From: Chitinophagales bacterium
GTDB taxonomy: Bacteria; Bacteroidota; Bacteroidia; Chitinophagales; JABDMM01
Reading direction: 5' to 3'
NCBI GenBank assembly: GCA_013001465.1
Contig: JABDMM010000070.1
Coordinates: 1-51,789, forward strand
Length of the DNA stretch: 51,789 bases
Shown here piece by piece: positions 34,057 through 42,928 of the stretch (the stretch's first letter is position 1; the number at the start of each line of letters is the position of its first letter). Position numbers and translations under genes: made by a program. Under the pieces are notes generated by a model. The model saw nothing but the letters and a program-made list of their open reading frames with translations, searched no databases and had not been told where the DNA came from.

Positions 34057-35406
34057 ATGAAAAAGCTGGAACTCCACTGGAAAATAATAATCGGACTTGT
34101 CCTTGGTGTTGCCTGGGCAGTGATCTCTGCCTATTTCGGTATTAGTGAATTTACGATCAATTGGATCAAACCTTTTGGAGATATTTTTATTCGGTTGCTT
34201 AAACTTATAGCTGTGCCCTTGGTACTATTTTCTATTATCAATGGTATAGCAGGCCTTTCAGATGTTACTAAACTAGGAAGATTAGGAGCAAAGACAATTG
34301 GCTTTTATCTGCTTACAACACTGTTTGCAACGACACTTGGACTTACACTTGTAAATACCATACAACCTGGTAACAAAGTAAGTGATAGTGTAAAAGAGCA
34401 GTTAATTGCAAATATACAGTCGGCAGAAGGTGAGGTTGTAGTCGACCCCAAAATTGCAGAGAAGGAAAAAGATGCCAAGGAAATGAAAAAGGGCGGGCCA
34501 TTGCGATTTCTTGTCGAACTTTTTCCTGAGAACATTTTCCTCTCGTTGAGCAACAACTTACTGATGCTGCAAGTCATTGTCTTCGCCATTTTCTTTGGGA
34601 TCGGAATATCGCTTGTGCCAATTGAAAAAGCTAAGCCCGTGCGAGACTTCGTTTCCTCTTTTAATGACATCATTCTAAAGCTTGTCGATATTATCATGCA
34701 AGGCGCACCATTTTTTGTGTTTGCATTACTTGCAGGTGTAATGGCTCAGTTAACAAAAAATGATCCGACTTTACTTGTAGATGTGTTCTCCGGAATGGGA
34801 TGGTTTGCTCTCACAGCTGTTCTCGGTCTCGCATTTTTGATCTTTGTCTTTTATCCAACAATTATGAAGCTTACGGTTCGAAAAATTTCTTATCGTGATT
34901 TCTTCCGGAAGATCGGAAATGCACAACTCGTTGCATTTTCTACAAGTTCAAGTGCAGCAACATTACCAGTAACGATGGATTGCGTTCGCGAAAATATTGG
35001 TGTCTCACACGATGTAACCAGTTTTGTTTTACCTGTTGGAGCTACTGTAAATATGGATGGCACAAGCTTATATCAAGCCGTTACCGCAGTTTTCCTGGCT
35101 CAGTTTTTTGGCTATGACCTTTCGCTTTCAGCTCAAATAACAATAGTGTTCACTGCTGCCTTAGCTTCAATAGGGACACCGGCTGTACCAAGTGCTGGTT
35201 TAGTAATGTTGATTATTGTTCTGGAATCCGTAGGGTTACCTGCATGGTGGATCGCATTGATCTTCCCGATCGACCGTCCACTTGACATGATACGCACCGT
35301 TGTAAATGTTACCGGTGATGCCACAGCAGCTACAGTTATCGCTAGCTCAGAAGGTGAACTAGTGCTAGTGGAACAAGAACGCATAGAAAATTTCAAAGTA
35401 GAATGA
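34057..35406 (+). CDS. Dicarboxylate/amino acid:cation symporter (DAACS, GltP/SdaC-like fold)
   Basis: This inner-membrane sodium- or proton-coupled carrier takes up glutamate, aspartate or C4-dicarboxylates. The 449-residue protein contains the family's serine-rich hairpin (FSTSSSAATLPVTM), the NMDGTSLYQAV motif that binds substrate and sodium, and the final PIDRPLDMIRTVVNVTGDA with the arginine/aspartate residues that read the substrate side chain. A charged insertion at about residues 115-145 lies between helices 3 and 4. It ends in an ATGA overlap with the SDR gene, giving a coupled operon of symporter, SDR and amidohydrolase. Confidence 0.93.
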   Translation: MKKLELHWKIIIGLVLGVAWAVISAYFGISEFTINWIKPFGDIFIRLLKLIAVPLVLFSIINGIAGLSDVTKLGRLGAKTIGFYLLTTLFATTLGLTLVNTIQPGNKVSDSVKEQLIANIQSAEGEVVVDPKIAEKEKDAKEMKKGGPLRFLVELFPENIFLSLSNNLLMLQVIVFAIFFGIGISLVPIEKAKPVRDFVSSFNDIILKLVDIIMQGAPFFVFALLAGVMAQLTKNDPTLLVDVFSGMGWFALTAVLGLAFLIFVFYPTIMKLTVRKISYRDFFRKIGNAQLVAFSTSSSAATLPVTMDCVRENIGVSHDVTSFVLPVGATVNMDGTSLYQAVTAVFLAQFFGYDLSLSAQITIVFTAALASIGTPAVPSAGLVMLIIVLESVGLPAWWIALIFPIDRPLDMIRTVVNVTGDATAATVIASSEGELVLVEQERIENFKVE

Positions 35407-36119
35407 AAGCAGTTTTTATTACAGGTGCTAGCAAAGGTATCGGTAAGGGTATTGCAGATGCCTTTCTAAAACAAACAGACTATACAGTATTTAACATCTC
35501 AAGAAGCAACACGGTCGTAAATCCACGTTTGCAATTCCTCCAGGTTGATTTGTCTGATAAGAATGCGCTTCTCAATTTCAATTTTCCGGATCACGATTAT
35601 GAAAAGATCGTATTGATCAATAATGCAGGGACCTTAGGTGAGCTAAAGCATGCAGGAGCTATGAGTGATACTTCTATCTTTAGTGCTTATATGGTCAACG
35701 TTGTTGCTCCTCATGTTTTGATCAATAAGTTTATAAAGCATTTTAATGATCTAATTAAAGAAAAGATCATCATCAATATTAGCTCGGGAGCCGCATCAAG
35801 TGTTTATGATGGATGGTCTGTCTATTGCGCTTCCAAAAGCGCCATAGATCAAATGAGTAGAGTGATCGATCATGAACAAGATCTGATCAATGCAAGTAGC
35901 AAATTCAAAGTTTATGCAATTGCTCCGGGCGTCGTGGAAACGGCAATGCAACAACAACTTAGAAAAGCAGATGAAGCTGATTTCAGCAGAAAAGCAAAGT
36001 TCATTGAACTCAAAGATAATCAGGCATTATATACACCAGCTGAAGTTGGCCAACGCTTTGTCGAACTTATCGAAAATACCGAAAGTATCGATGGTGTAAT
36101 TTCGCGCATTTCCATATGA
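35403..36119 (+). CDS. Short-chain dehydrogenase/reductase (sepiapterin/benzil-reductase-like)
   Basis: The 238-residue Rossmann enzyme has TGASKGIGKG near the N-terminus (NADP-type glycine motif), NNAG, a serine in NISSGAA, and the catalytic Tyr and Lys in YCASK. The spacing and the C-terminal GVVETAMQ pattern resemble the YueD/sepiapterin reductase subgroup, which reduces carbonyl or dicarbonyl compounds. The substrate is not known. It overlaps the symporter stop by four bases and the following amidohydrolase start by four bases, so it is translationally coupled to both. Confidence 0.9.
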   Translation: MKAVFITGASKGIGKGIADAFLKQTDYTVFNISRSNTVVNPRLQFLQVDLSDKNALLNFNFPDHDYEKIVLINNAGTLGELKHAGAMSDTSIFSAYMVNVVAPHVLINKFIKHFNDLIKEKIIINISSGAASSVYDGWSVYCASKSAIDQMSRVIDHEQDLINASSKFKVYAIAPGVVETAMQQQLRKADEADFSRKAKFIELKDNQALYTPAEVGQRFVELIENTESIDGVISRISI

Positions 36120-37753
36120 TCAGGATCGTCTACTTTTTTTTCCTTCTTTTGCTACTAAACTCATGTAAAGTGAAAACACAAGCCGATATCATTCTACATA
36201 ACGGAAAAATATATACCGTAGACAATGCTTTTTCAATTGTCGAGGCAGTTGTCATAAAAGATGGCCTGTTTCTCGATCTTGGAAGCGACATGGAAATGTT
36301 AAGCAAATACGAAGGAGAGCTGATCGATCTTCAAGGCAGATCGGCATATCCGGGTTTTATCGATCCGCATTGCCACTTTATAGTTTATGGAAGATCTTTT
36401 TCACAAATTGACTTGAATGGTTGCAAATCTATGGACGATCTCCTAACCCGGGTTGAGAAATACGCAAAAGAAAATCCAAAGGGTTGGCTGCTCGGTAGAG
36501 GTTGGGACCAAAACCTTTGGCCGGATAAAGCTTTTCCTGATAATAAAATTCTGAATGAGCTGTTTCCGAATCAACCTGTTTTCCTGAAACGTATAGATGG
36601 CCACGCGGCTCTTGCAAACCGAAAAGCACTTGAGATTGCCGGGGTCGATGAAAATACAATAGTTGATGGGGGTGAAGTCCATTTGATCAATGGAGAAATG
36701 ACCGGTCTCTTGATCGATAATGCACTGTACTTAGTAGATGAACATGTTACTCATTCAGCTGAAGACAATAAAAAAGCGATAATCGAGGGACAAAAACGAA
36801 TGTTTCAATACGGCATCACAAGTATCGGTGATGCTTGGGTAGAGTTTGAAGATTTTAACTTGTTCAGATCGATGCATGAAAGTGGAGATCTGCTTCTGAG
36901 GATTTATTGTATGCTCCTTCCGAAAGAAGATAATAAAAACTACTTCACTTCTAAAGGTATTGTCCAAACTGATAAACTATATGCTGGTGCTTTCAAATAT
37001 TTCATAGATGGTGCTCTTGGAAGTCGTGGTGCAGCACTTTTAGAGGACTATGAAGATGATCCGGGTAACGACGGACTGCTCATGGATTCTGTTGATTACT
37101 TTAAGAATGAGGCTGAATGGAACCTTAAGAATGGTTTTCAAATGAATTGCCATGCGATCGGAGATCGTGCTAATCGTATCATTCTTCAAATTTATTCTGA
37201 AGTTCTCAAGGAAGGCAATGACGATCGATGGCGAGTAGAGCATGCTCAGATTGTGCATCCTGACGATCTGGACGTTTTTGAAAAATATAACGTCATTCCA
37301 TCAATTCAAACAACCCATGCCACTTCAGATATGTATTGGGTAAATGAACGCATCGGAGATAGAGTGAAAAATGCATACTCCTATAAAACGCTACTTGGGA
37401 AGGCAGGTATTGTAGCAAATGGAAGTGATTTCCCTATTGAAAAAGCGAATCCTTTGCTTGGTTTTAATGCAGCCGTTACAAGGAAAGATGTGAAAGGATT
37501 CCCCGAAAATGGTTTTCGGCCTGAAGAAAGATTGAATAGGGAAGAAGCTCTAAAAGCAATGACGATTTGGTCGGCTTACGCTCAATTTGAAGAGGATAAA
37601 AAAGGAAGTATAGAAAAAGGGAAATTCGCTGATCTCGTTGTCACGGATAGTGATATCATGACCTGCGATGAAATGGACATTTATAAAACTAAAGTGACAC
37701 TAACTATTCTTGCTGGTGAAAAAGTATTTATTGATGGACAATTATCTTTATAA
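36116..37753 (+). CDS. YtcJ-like amidohydrolase lipoprotein
   Basis: The 545-residue protein begins with a lipoprotein signal (FFFLLLLLNSC, lipobox cysteine at residue 17), so it should be anchored in the periplasm or outer membrane. The rest is an amidohydrolase of the YtcJ type. It has ADIILHNGKIYTVD, the metal motif GFIDPHCHF, GRGWDQNLWP, YFIDGALGSRGAALL, NCHAIGDRANR, VEHAQIV and ANGSDFPIE. Members hydrolyse N-acyl or amide bonds and are often misnamed after formamide or cytosine deaminases. It is the last gene of the coupled symporter-SDR-amidohydrolase operon. That fits degradation of an imported amide-bearing compound, but this is inference. Confidence 0.92.
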   Translation: MIRIVYFFFLLLLLNSCKVKTQADIILHNGKIYTVDNAFSIVEAVVIKDGLFLDLGSDMEMLSKYEGELIDLQGRSAYPGFIDPHCHFIVYGRSFSQIDLNGCKSMDDLLTRVEKYAKENPKGWLLGRGWDQNLWPDKAFPDNKILNELFPNQPVFLKRIDGHAALANRKALEIAGVDENTIVDGGEVHLINGEMTGLLIDNALYLVDEHVTHSAEDNKKAIIEGQKRMFQYGITSIGDAWVEFEDFNLFRSMHESGDLLLRIYCMLLPKEDNKNYFTSKGIVQTDKLYAGAFKYFIDGALGSRGAALLEDYEDDPGNDGLLMDSVDYFKNEAEWNLKNGFQMNCHAIGDRANRIILQIYSEVLKEGNDDRWRVEHAQIVHPDDLDVFEKYNVIPSIQTTHATSDMYWVNERIGDRVKNAYSYKTLLGKAGIVANGSDFPIEKANPLLGFNAAVTRKDVKGFPENGFRPEERLNREEALKAMTIWSAYAQFEEDKKGSIEKGKFADLVVTDSDIMTCDEMDIYKTKVTLTILAGEKVFIDGQLSL

Positions 37754-37782
37754 AAACTTGTTAATAAATTAATTGTGTTTAT

Positions 37783-38577
37783 TTAAACTGGATTTTTTCT
37801 GACAATGGGGGTGAAGATCAAAGTCAGCCCAAGGATCATAAGTTCAAAAGAAAAAACATGCATTACAATTAGGTTCATGGTCATAAAGATCAGCAGCAAT
37901 ATCAGGAGAATGAAATCAAATTTTCTGCTGAATAAACCGAAAACAAAGAGAAACTGGCATGTAAAAGCGCTGATAAAGAGAAGCTGACTCATGTGTGAAT
38001 GAGATATTAAGTATTCGATAAAAACATTGCTGTTGTCTGCTAAACTTAAAAGGTGCTGTTCTTTCAAAATGGCCACCATATGATCGCCATCGAAAATCGC
38101 TCCCCTGAATAACTTCCATAATGATGCAGAGACAAAAATGAAGATGAAATAATAGCGAACTGATTGCCAGGATAAACTCATGCTCTTCTCACTTTTGAAA
38201 TAAAACGGCACCGTCATTAGGATGACTCCTATAAGACTGTGATAGTGATGATTTGTGTAAGAGTTAAAGACGATCATGTAAATAAAAAGCAATAATCCGC
38301 AGGCAATAGTAGGCCACCTCCACTCAACTTTGAAAATGGAAATGATAGCAGATAGAATCAATAACAAGTCAAATATTATACCCAATGGCGGAGTCATCAG
38401 TTTCTGAGGAAACCCGAGAATATGAAACCCGATGTAAAGAAGATCCAGTGAAGTGAATGGTATCACTGCTCCGCTTAGATCATGAAAAAGAGCTGATGAA
38501 AAATAGCGATACGCAAGATCAAGCAGAATAAAAGAGAACACCATGCGCTTTAATATATATGCATCGAGTTTCCTCAT
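37783..38577 (-). CDS. Polytopic membrane protein, HTTM-like
   Basis: The 264-residue protein has about seven hydrophobic helices and no obvious soluble domain. Features resemble the HTTM (vitamin-K-dependent carboxylase-like) membrane family: a first helix ending in DLAYRYFSSALFHDL, then TNHHYHSLIGVILMTVPFYF, W-x3-RYYFIFIFVSASLWK and a following GDHM. The histidine-rich segment N-H-H-Y-H is notable. I do not recognise the exact protein. It is the last gene of a three-gene operon on the minus strand, each gene overlapping the next by four bases: LuxE-like protein, single-TM protein, this protein. It converges with the amidohydrolase gene across 29 bases. Confidence 0.75.
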   Translation of the reverse strand: MRKLDAYILKRMVFSFILLDLAYRYFSSALFHDLSGAVIPFTSLDLLYIGFHILGFPQKLMTPPLGIIFDLLLILSAIISIFKVEWRWPTIACGLLLFIYMIVFNSYTNHHYHSLIGVILMTVPFYFKSEKSMSLSWQSVRYYFIFIFVSASLWKLFRGAIFDGDHMVAILKEQHLLSLADNSNVFIEYLISHSHMSQLLFISAFTCQFLFVFGLFSRKFDFILLILLLIFMTMNLIVMHVFSFELMILGLTLIFTPIVRKNPV

Positions 38578-39083
38578 CAGAATGTTTGAATGAGCTTTTG
38601 TTTTTCTTCTACTGCGCGACCATTTTCATATTTGTAGCGCACTTTATATAATGCGATTGACTTGACTTCATTATTGAGATAAGCAGATAGCCTTTTTTTA
38701 TACCACTTCTGAAATTGCTCTTCAATGGCCTGCTCTACGGTAAAACTTTTTGTGACTGTCCCAATTTTACTAATGTAGTAATCCTCATAGGGCTCCTTGA
38801 AGTTATTTTCAATCAGATATGCATAATGTTCGAGTGGTGAGTAGATACATTCTCTTTGCAGGTCATTGAAATTACTAAGTAATACTCGTTCACCGTCAGC
38901 TTCAATTCTGTAAATTGTAAAGGCTTTCTTTTGCGTATCGGCTTTAGAATACATACCCCAATGAAGCCAGGGAGTGATCTCTATTCCTTTATAGCTTAGA
39001 AAGACCTGTCCAACAACAAATATCCCAAGTAGGATAGAAGCGATCTTGCTATGTTCCCAAAGCGATGTTATATATTTTCTCAT
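38577..39083 (-). CDS. Single-pass membrane protein of the LuxE/HTTM operon
   Basis: This 168-residue protein is not one I can name. One transmembrane helix (IASILLGIFVVGQVFLSY, about 14-31) is followed by an extracytoplasmic domain that opens with TPWLHWGMYS and shows a mix of helices and strands. The C-terminus is basic and includes KVRYKYENGRAVEEKQK. The W-L-H-W-G-M-Y-S motif is reminiscent of small proteins encoded beside HTTM-type membrane proteins in Bacteroidota. It overlaps both neighbours by four bases (ATGA), which suggests fixed stoichiometry with them. Confidence 0.75.
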   Translation of the reverse strand: MRKYITSLWEHSKIASILLGIFVVGQVFLSYKGIEITPWLHWGMYSKADTQKKAFTIYRIEADGERVLLSNFNDLQRECIYSPLEHYAYLIENNFKEPYEDYYISKIGTVTKSFTVEQAIEEQFQKWYKKRLSAYLNNEVKSIALYKVRYKYENGRAVEEKQKLIQTF

Positions 39084-40057
39084 GCTATCATTAAGTTACA
39101 GCCTCTGATATCGCTATTGTCAATACGACCCAACACTTCCAAATCACCATAACTATTTATCCGCCCGAGATCAGATGTTTGGATAAAACTACAGGATTGA
39201 TAATTTGCAATATCAATGACAGCGATTTTACCGGTTTCACCATTTTCTAAAATCCGCATTGGATCGTAAGGATCTTTTATAACTACTTGGGCTGTAGGTG
39301 GTATATGAAATACACCTGCGCCTTTAGAGTAAAATTGCGATTGAAGTTCTGTCATTCCGTATTCCGAGTGGATCTGCCCAACTCCAAAAGCCTCCGATAA
39401 CTTTTCATGCAACTCTGCTCTTGTTATTTCTTTTCTTCTTCCTTTCATTCCTCCTGTTTCCATGACTATTGTCGATGGAATTTTTGCGGGCATCTTTTCA
39501 GCAAAATCTAATAAAGCATATGATACACCAAGCAGAATGTGTTTCTTTCCTTCATCGTTGAACATTTTAAGCTTTTCGATCAATGCATCGTTGTCATCCA
39601 TATGAAATCCGCCTTCACCGGCAGTGTTCTGTTTGATAAAGTGTTCAACCATATATAATAATGATGAAGAAGGACTATCAAAATAGGAGGGAAGTAAAGC
39701 TAGGATCGTAATGTCGCTAAGCGAACCGTAGTACTTTTCGAAAATACCTTGCGAAATGTTTTGATAGAAGCTCAGGTTTGCAATGTAATGTTTAGACCTT
39801 TCAACTCCGGTTGTGGCACTGCTTTCAAAAATAGCATCGTATTTATCAGTGCAACTTATTTTATGTGTTTTGAAGACTTCGACCGGGAGAAATGGAATGT
39901 CGGCAACATTATTTACTGATTGGGGTTTAACAGATAGAAGTTCGATATATTCTCGATAGATTGGATTATTTTCCCACTGGTAGTTGAAAATTTTGAAGAT
40001 CAACGGCAGTGAGTCACCTGGTTTGAGATTTAGTATGTGTTGCGCTTCGAGCTGCAT
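39080..40057 (-). CDS. LuxE-like acyl-protein synthetase / acyl-activating enzyme
   Basis: The 325-residue protein resembles the LuxE/PaaK branch of the adenylate-forming superfamily, which activates a carboxylic acid as acyl-AMP and passes it to a protein or thiol. Visible marks are IPFLPVEVFKTHKI, the phosphate-binding loop FESSATTGVERSKHY, GVSYALLDFAEK, METGGMKGRRKEITRAEL, and SEYGMTELQSQFY (adenine-binding motif). The TSDLGRI aspartate that binds ribose follows, and LGRIDNSDIRGCNLM is in the place of the hinge. Length is near LuxE (about 370) but shorter. It leads a coupled operon with two membrane proteins and has no LuxC or LuxD nearby. The acyl substrate and acceptor are unknown. Confidence 0.82.
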   Translation of the reverse strand: MQLEAQHILNLKPGDSLPLIFKIFNYQWENNPIYREYIELLSVKPQSVNNVADIPFLPVEVFKTHKISCTDKYDAIFESSATTGVERSKHYIANLSFYQNISQGIFEKYYGSLSDITILALLPSYFDSPSSSLLYMVEHFIKQNTAGEGGFHMDDNDALIEKLKMFNDEGKKHILLGVSYALLDFAEKMPAKIPSTIVMETGGMKGRRKEITRAELHEKLSEAFGVGQIHSEYGMTELQSQFYSKGAGVFHIPPTAQVVIKDPYDPMRILENGETGKIAVIDIANYQSCSFIQTSDLGRINSYGDLEVLGRIDNSDIRGCNLMIA

Positions 40058-40124
40058 TCTGATTCACAAATTTGAACTATTTATACAAAATATTTTTTCT
40101 AAATGACAGTTGAGTAGTTATAAA

Positions 40125-40658
40125 ATGAGATATTTTCCTTTCATATATCTTGCAGTATCCGCGTTCCTGCTTTCATCGTGTGTGGATAATCCTAATTTTT
40201 CGGATAAACCACATATCGAGTTTGAGAAGTTTTCACGTACCATTGTTGATCAGAATGATTCTTTCAAGGTTTTCCTTCATGTTGAAGATGGTGACGGTGA
40301 CCTTGGGCTTGAAAATAGCCTGGGTATGGATTGCGATCCCTGCGATCTGGTTACACCTAACAGCTGCATAAATGATCCAAGCTGGGACTTATTTCTGATA
40401 GATGACAGAACCGGATGTATGGCTCAAAAGAAATTGCCATTCGTTAAACCATTGGGAAATTTCGAATCGGTCGAAGGTACGATAAGAGTGAGCATCAATC
40501 AGGGGCAGTATTGCTGCCGAGATAAGCAGAACCCACAACTGTTTTGCCCCACAACAAGTCCTACAGATACTATAAACTTCTGGATATTCATTAAAGACAG
40601 ATCCGGGAAACACAGTGATACTGTATACCTGCCGCCTCTGATCTTAACATGTAACTAA
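40125..40658 (+). CDS. Hypothetical lipoprotein
   Basis: The 177-residue protein starts with a lipoprotein signal (MRYFPFIYLAVSAFLLSSC, cysteine at 19). The mature part is beta-rich and acidic, with VFLHVEDGDGDLG near its start, a pattern common in Bacteroidota surface or periplasmic lipoproteins. It contains many cysteines (for example D-C-D-P-C-D, and Y-C-C-R), which suggests disulfides. I do not recognise a function. The frame is open to a TTG at 40110, but the ATG at 40125 gives the clean signal peptide and is preferred. It is divergent from the LuxE-like operon and converges on accC with a four-base overlap. Confidence 0.8.
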   Translation: MRYFPFIYLAVSAFLLSSCVDNPNFSDKPHIEFEKFSRTIVDQNDSFKVFLHVEDGDGDLGLENSLGMDCDPCDLVTPNSCINDPSWDLFLIDDRTGCMAQKKLPFVKPLGNFESVEGTIRVSINQGQYCCRDKQNPQLFCPTTSPTDTINFWIFIKDRSGKHSDTVYLPPLILTCN

Positions 40659-42142
40659 GACTCCGACCTTCTGGATTTCCATTTGCTTACTCCAATACTT
40701 TTCGAAACACCGTTTTCCGAAGTCGGATTCTTTTTTGCATTATTGAAAATAAATGCACCTATTTGAGCGATTTGTTCTACATCTCCAGTTTCAGCATTTT
40801 CTCTATTGCTGAAATTCTTTTCGACGAAGTGTGTGTCAAAATCCCCGGAAATAAACTCAGGATGGCTCATCACGAAACTTCCGAAGCTTAACGTGTTTCT
40901 GACCCCAACGATGCGATATTCTTCTATGGCTCGCTTCATTCTGCTAATTGCCCGTGGTCTGTTTTCATCGTACACTATCAGTTTTGCAAGCAGCGGATCA
41001 TAATAGATCGGAACTTCCATTCCTTGTCTGTACCCATCGTCTACTCTAATGCCGGGACCTTCTGGTTTTAAATATATTTCAAGCTTACCTGTATCCGGTA
41101 AAAAATTATTATCCGGATCTTCAGCATATATCCTAAGTTCGATAGAATGGCCTTTTGCTTCAATTTCATCTTGCTGATATGAAAGCTTTTCGCCTCTGGC
41201 AATATTGATCTGCTCTTTAACGATGTCGATTCCCGTGATATATTCTGTTACCGGATGCTCCACCTGCAACCTGGTATTCATTTCCAGGAAATAAAAATTC
41301 TTATCTCCATCCATTAAAAACTCCACGGTTCCTGCTCCTTCATATTTGCAGGATTTCGCAACATCCGTCGCAGTCTTTCCCATTTTCGCTCGAGTATCTT
41401 CATCCATCAAAGCGGATGGAGCCTCTTCGATCACTTTCTGATGTCTTCGTTGAATAGAACATTCTCTTTCAAACAGGTGAATAACATTACCGTGCTGGTC
41501 TGCCATGATCTGAAATTCGATATGCCTCGGATTAGACACAAATTTTTCGATGAAAACAGATCCATTGCCAAATGCAGATTTCGCTTCGCTTATTGCACGC
41601 TCCATACTATCTTCGAAATCCACTTCTTTATGAACAACTCGCATTCCTTTTCCACCGCCTCCGGCAGATGCTTTGATCAATACAGGATAACCTATCTTTT
41701 TGGCAATTTTCTTCCCTTCTTCAACTTGGGTAATTGCGGAAGGACTTCCAGGAACTAATGGAACGTCGTATTTAGCCACTGCCTCTTTAGCGGCTAGTTT
41801 ACTTCCCATCAATTCTATAGAATGCACGGAAGGTCCGATGAACTTGATTCCTGCTTCACTCACTTTCCTGGCAAATTCAGCGTTTTCAGATAGAAAGCCA
41901 TAACCCGGATGGATGCCTTCAACATTCAATTGCTTCGCAACTTTAATTATTTTATCCTGAAGTAAATATGAACTGCTGGATGCAGGCGGACCAATACAGA
42001 CTGCTTCATCTGCAAAAAGTACGTGAGGTGATAGTCGATCGGCTTCAGAGAATACGGCGACGGTTGTTATATCCATTTCCCTAAGCGATCTCATAATTCT
42101 AAGAGCTATTTCTCCCCGATTAGCTATCAGCACTTTTTTCAT
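40655..42142 (-). CDS. accC: Biotin carboxylase subunit of acetyl-/propionyl-CoA carboxylase
   Basis: This ATP-grasp enzyme carboxylates biotin on a carrier protein. The 495-residue protein begins with KVLIANRGEIALRIMRSLREM and has the HPGYGFLSEN motif, the glycine-rich ATP loop KASAGGGGKGMRVV, FIEKFVSNPRHIEFQI, RECSIQRRHQKVIEEAP, and FLEMNTRLQVEHPVTE with catalytic residues. It is about 45 residues longer than E. coli AccC, with a polar, basic C-terminal tail. No accB-type carrier or carboxyltransferase gene is adjacent, so it may serve an acyl-CoA carboxylase whose other subunits are elsewhere. Start is ATG. Confidence 0.93.
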   Translation of the reverse strand: MKKVLIANRGEIALRIMRSLREMDITTVAVFSEADRLSPHVLFADEAVCIGPPASSSSYLLQDKIIKVAKQLNVEGIHPGYGFLSENAEFARKVSEAGIKFIGPSVHSIELMGSKLAAKEAVAKYDVPLVPGSPSAITQVEEGKKIAKKIGYPVLIKASAGGGGKGMRVVHKEVDFEDSMERAISEAKSAFGNGSVFIEKFVSNPRHIEFQIMADQHGNVIHLFERECSIQRRHQKVIEEAPSALMDEDTRAKMGKTATDVAKSCKYEGAGTVEFLMDGDKNFYFLEMNTRLQVEHPVTEYITGIDIVKEQINIARGEKLSYQQDEIEAKGHSIELRIYAEDPDNNFLPDTGKLEIYLKPEGPGIRVDDGYRQGMEVPIYYDPLLAKLIVYDENRPRAISRMKRAIEEYRIVGVRNTLSFGSFVMSHPEFISGDFDTHFVEKNFSNRENAETGDVEQIAQIGAFIFNNAKKNPTSENGVSKSIGVSKWKSRRSES

Positions 42143-42211
42143 GATTCCAAAAGTAAGAAATCTTTGTCCGCTCTTCTCTTCCTTTTATTAGTCTTGTGAA
42201 ATTTTGTCGCT

Positions 42212-42219
42212 TACTTTTG
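42212..42219 (+). promoter_or_regulatory. Candidate -7 element (TACTTTTG) for the ccmB-ccmC-gdh operon
   Basis: TACTTTTG matches TAnnTTTG and lies 35 bases before the preferred ccmB ATG at 42255. It would fall inside the gene if the longest open frame (from 42204) were real, which favours the shorter start. A TTG at 42194-42196 is only 15 bases upstream, closer than usual. Confidence 0.3.
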
Positions 42220-42254
42220 TTATTGCTAAATTCCCGTCCGAAATCATATTCCAA

Positions 42255-42923
42255 ATGATCAGTCAGATGTTTTCATTTTTATGGAAAGAATTTTTAGTTG
42301 AATGGAGAAACAAGAGTGTTCTCGGAGCGATCCTGCTGTATGCTTTCTCTACGGTTTATATTATCTATTCTTTTCAAAATTTTAAGAAGCTTTCTGCTGA
42401 AGAACTCTATTCAAGTTGGAATATTTTGTTTTGGCTTGTGATCTTGTTTATTACAGTGAATGCAATATCGAAGTCTTTTAATCATGAAGGATCTGGACGT
42501 TACCTTTACTATTATACGATTGCAAACCCAACCGCATTTATACTCGCAAAGATCTTATATGGGATACTTTCGGTTCTGCTGCTTTCATTGATTACTTTGT
42601 TTCTGTTTATTCTGTTCTTTGGTTTTCCATTTCAACAGTTTTATATCTTCTTGCTGGCAATGTTTTTTGGGGGAGGCGGACTTGCTATCATATTCGTGTT
42701 AATATCTGCTATCGCCTCGAAAGTTGAAAATAATTTTGTCCTCGTTTCTATCATGGGATTCCCTTTGATATTGCCATTTATGGCTTTTACGATGCAGCTT
42801 TCAGAGCTGTCTTTTGCCTGGTTTGATACCGGACTCACAAAAAATGTGATAATTCTCGCATTATTTGATGTACTACTTGTTGTTTTATCTGTAATATTGT
42901 TTCCCTTTATTTGGCGTAATTGA
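42255..42923 (+). CDS. ccmB: Heme exporter permease CcmB
   Basis: CcmB is the six-helix permease of the CcmABCD system for cytochrome c maturation. The 222-residue product starts MISQMFSFLWKEFLVEWRNKS, which matches the CcmB N-terminus (membrane-facing helix with K-E-x4-E-W-R). It has about six hydrophobic helices and the FGGGGLAIIFVLISAIAS region typical of the family. The open frame begins at 42204, but the ATG at 42255 fits the family better. No ccmA ATPase gene is next to it. The following ccmC begins within a few bases, and the order ccmB-ccmC-ccmD is conserved. Confidence 0.88.
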   Translation: MISQMFSFLWKEFLVEWRNKSVLGAILLYAFSTVYIIYSFQNFKKLSAEELYSSWNILFWLVILFITVNAISKSFNHEGSGRYLYYYTIANPTAFILAKILYGILSVLLLSLITLFLFILFFGFPFQQFYIFLLAMFFGGGGLAIIFVLISAIASKVENNFVLVSIMGFPLILPFMAFTMQLSELSFAWFDTGLTKNVIILALFDVLLVVLSVILFPFIWRN

Positions 42924-42928
42924 TCTAC

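Noticed and set aside
42148-42155. Minus-strand TACTTTTG before accC
   Set aside because: It ends about 6 bases from the ATG and has no -33 element.
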